Made by a program: the position numbers and the translations under genes. Below, piece after piece: positions 4,332 through 5,746 of a stretch of DNA of 5,746 nt. Origin of the DNA: Bacteroidales bacterium. Its GTDB lineage: Bacteria; Bacteroidota; Bacteroidia; Bacteroidales; Muribaculaceae. The stretch is from contig CAAGGJ010000019.1 in NCBI GenBank assembly GCA_900769345.1, positions 1-5,746 of the forward strand. The letters are read 5' to 3'. Positions within the stretch are counted from its first letter, which is position 1; each line of letters starts with the position of its first letter. The notes under the pieces are model-generated. The model was not told where the DNA came from, ran no database searches, and saw nothing but the letters and a program-made list of their open reading frames with translations.

Positions 4332-5746
4332 ATGAACAAATTATCCATCTTAGTGCTGTCGTGCTTAATTTCGATGTCGGCAATGTTTGCTTCGGCCGAC
4401 ATACTTCGCGGCAAAATAGTAGACAAACAGACAAAATTGCCCGTAGAGGGCGCCTCGGTGGAAGTCACATCACGAGAAGGCAACCGGATTCAGATGAGCA
4501 CATGCACCACCGACTCTTCAGGCATATTCACCAATCGGTCGGACTTAATCAACACCACCATAGTAGTGCAAGCTATAGGTTACTACGAGCGCACATTGCG
4601 CCACCCTTGCTTCGAAGGCTCCGACACCATCGAACTCAATGACATTGAGATTCGACCGTCTGAAATATTTCTCAACAATCTCGAAGTTACCGCTAAAGCC
4701 AAGCGTTTCACCTTGCGCGGCGACACTATAGTGTTCAATCCCAATGCTTTCTCGCTCGAAGCCGGAGAACGCCTCGAAGCTTTGATTCAAAAACTCCCGG
4801 GCGTGAAGATTGAGAGCGATGGCACGCTATCGTGGAACGGCCGACCCGTGCGACTGATGATGAACGGACAAAAGGCTCTCGACAGCAGCCTGATAGGTCA
4901 ATTGCCGGTAGAGGCGGTGAAAGAAATAAAATCATATAATAAAGAATCGGACTACGCAGCCCGCACAGGTGTGAACGATGGTACCGACGACCAGGTGCTC
5001 GATGTGGTAATCAAGCCCGGTTGGCTCGACAAATGGTACGGCCAAACAAAACTCGCCGCAACTACCCGCGGCAACTACGACGCTCTGCTCAATGCTCATA
5101 GGTTGAGCGACTCAAATCCACTTTTAGCGATGTTCAATTTCACCGATTTCAACAAAATGACTGAGCCGTATAAGTTCTACGGCAGTGCATGGCACTCCGG
5201 CCCGAAATATCGCCAGCAGTTAGGTGCGTTAGGTTATCAGCACAATTGGAATCCGGATTACGACGGTTGGAGCAACCGTAACAGCTTCTCTATCACCACT
5301 TTTGCCAACCACTACGATATGCGCGACAATGGTTCAAGCGCTACGGAGTATACACTCGACAACGGAAACTGTTCGTTCTCTCACAAAGACTACGACATGT
5401 ACAATCACGTCACGAAACTGCCGCTCGATTTGGACTTATATTACAATCTCTCGAAGAACGATGTGCTCGAGGTGAATGCTCAAGTCAACTACGAGCGCAG
5501 CAACGACATTTCGACCAACGAAAGCAATACTTGGGCTGACAATATGACCCAACTCTCCAACAGTGCACAGCAGCGTAATACGTCACTCGGCAATAAGTTC
5601 AACACTTCGAGCGAGGCTTCGTTAACTCACTATCACGGCAAAAACGAGTTCGCCGCAACAGCGCAAATCGACTATCCCGACAACGACAAGTCGTCGATAT
5701 CGAAATCGGCATACGAATATCACAATTTGGAGATTACCGAACACGA
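4332..5746 (+). CDS. Outer-membrane beta-barrel, TonB-dependent-receptor-like protein with N-terminal carboxypeptidase-regulatory-like domain (3' end outside window)
   Basis: The frame is open from ATG at 4332 to the right edge (471 codons, no stop). Residues 1-22 are a signal peptide (hydrophobic ILVLSCLISMSAMF, cleavage after ASA). A carboxypeptidase-regulatory-like beta-sandwich follows at about 24-110: LRGKIVD opening, LPVEGASVEV, a TDSSGIF turn and the closing strand IVVQAIGYYERT. Residues about 115-225 form a plug-like region with LEVTAKAKR, DTIVF (131-135), KLPGV (154-158) and a GRPVRLMMNGQ segment, the pattern of Bacteroidota barrel proteins of the OMP_b-brl_3 type. From KPGWLDKWYG (about 229-238) onward alternating aromatic and polar residues suggest the first barrel strands. 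Full-length relatives are usually much longer, so much of the barrel is missing here. No STN signalling domain or clear TonB box is seen, and the gene is not visibly paired with a SusD-like lipoprotein. Substrate unknown; import or an OMP assembly/surface role are both possible. Confidence 0.9.
   Translation, partial: MNKLSILVLSCLISMSAMFASADILRGKIVDKQTKLPVEGASVEVTSREGNRIQMSTCTTDSSGIFTNRSDLINTTIVVQAIGYYERTLRHPCFEGSDTIELNDIEIRPSEIFLNNLEVTAKAKRFTLRGDTIVFNPNAFSLEAGERLEALIQKLPGVKIESDGTLSWNGRPVRLMMNGQKALDSSLIGQLPVEAVKEIKSYNKESDYAARTGVNDGTDDQVLDVVIKPGWLDKWYGQTKLAATTRGNYDALLNAHRLSDSNPLLAMFNFTDFNKMTEPYKFYGSAWHSGPKYRQQLGALGYQHNWNPDYDGWSNRNSFSITTFANHYDMRDNGSSATEYTLDNGNCSFSHKDYDMYNHVTKLPLDLDLYYNLSKNDVLEVNAQVNYERSNDISTNESNTWADNMTQLSNSAQQRNTSLGNKFNTSSEASLTHYHGKNEFAATAQIDYPDNDKSSISKSAYEYHNLEITEH

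Noticed and set aside
4332..4400. Possible lipoprotein signal (VLSC at residues 8-11) in the barrel protein
   Set aside because: The cysteine sits too early, with only a few hydrophobic residues before it, and a standard cleavage site ASA follows at residues 20-22.
4332..5746. SusC-type receptor of a polysaccharide utilisation locus
   Set aside because: The plug region shows DTIVF and KLPGV of the OMP_b-brl_3-like group rather than SusC signatures, and no SusD, glycosidase or SusR gene is visible nearby.
1..5746. CRISPR arrays, tRNA or rRNA genes, insertion sequences, phage or attachment sites
   Set aside because: No regularly spaced repeats, RNA gene signatures, transposase motifs or terminal inverted repeats were seen on either strand.

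Overview
The window reads as ordinary chromosomal DNA of a Bacteroidota bacterium, most likely gut-type Bacteroidales. Evidence for this: copies of the phylum's TAnnTTTG -7 promoter motif lie just upstream of genes, clear Shine-Dalgarno sequences are absent, and there is a carboxypeptidase-regulatory-like/TonB-receptor-type outer-membrane protein and a periplasmic-sensor histidine kinase. The genus cannot be fixed from this sequence. There are no mobile elements, CRISPR arrays, tRNA or rRNA genes.

Layout: (1) 1-2016, minus strand: the first 672 residues of a membrane-bound sensor histidine kinase (signal peptide, periplasmic binding-protein-like sensor, one membrane helix, PAS-like domain, HisKA). 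It is cut by the window edge just before its ATPase domain. (2) 2017-2335: non-coding, holding a probable kinase promoter, a possible short plus-strand RNA unit, a 7-bp GC-rich hairpin and two abutting palindromes. (3) 2336-3373, minus strand: a CNNM/DUF21 plus CBS-pair membrane protein of the short HlyC/CorC-like class. (4) 3374-3702: a divergent intergenic region with one -7 box facing each way and short direct repeats. (5) 3703-4242, plus strand: a small DUF456 membrane protein. (6) 4243-4331: a short gap with an ECF-sigma-like promoter candidate and an inverted repeat. (7) 4332-5746, plus strand: the N-terminal 471 residues of an outer-membrane beta-barrel protein with a carboxypeptidase-regulatory-like domain, running off the right edge.

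The genes do not form an obvious pathway. The kinase and the CNNM gene share a strand but are separated by 319 bp with a promoter between them, so they look independent. The DUF456 and barrel genes are codirectional 89 bp apart and could be partly cotranscribed, although the barrel gene seems to have its own promoter. No clear new system was found. The items most worth a second look are regulatory: the ECF-like promoter with an overlapping hairpin before the barrel gene, and the possible small RNA at about 2076-2160.
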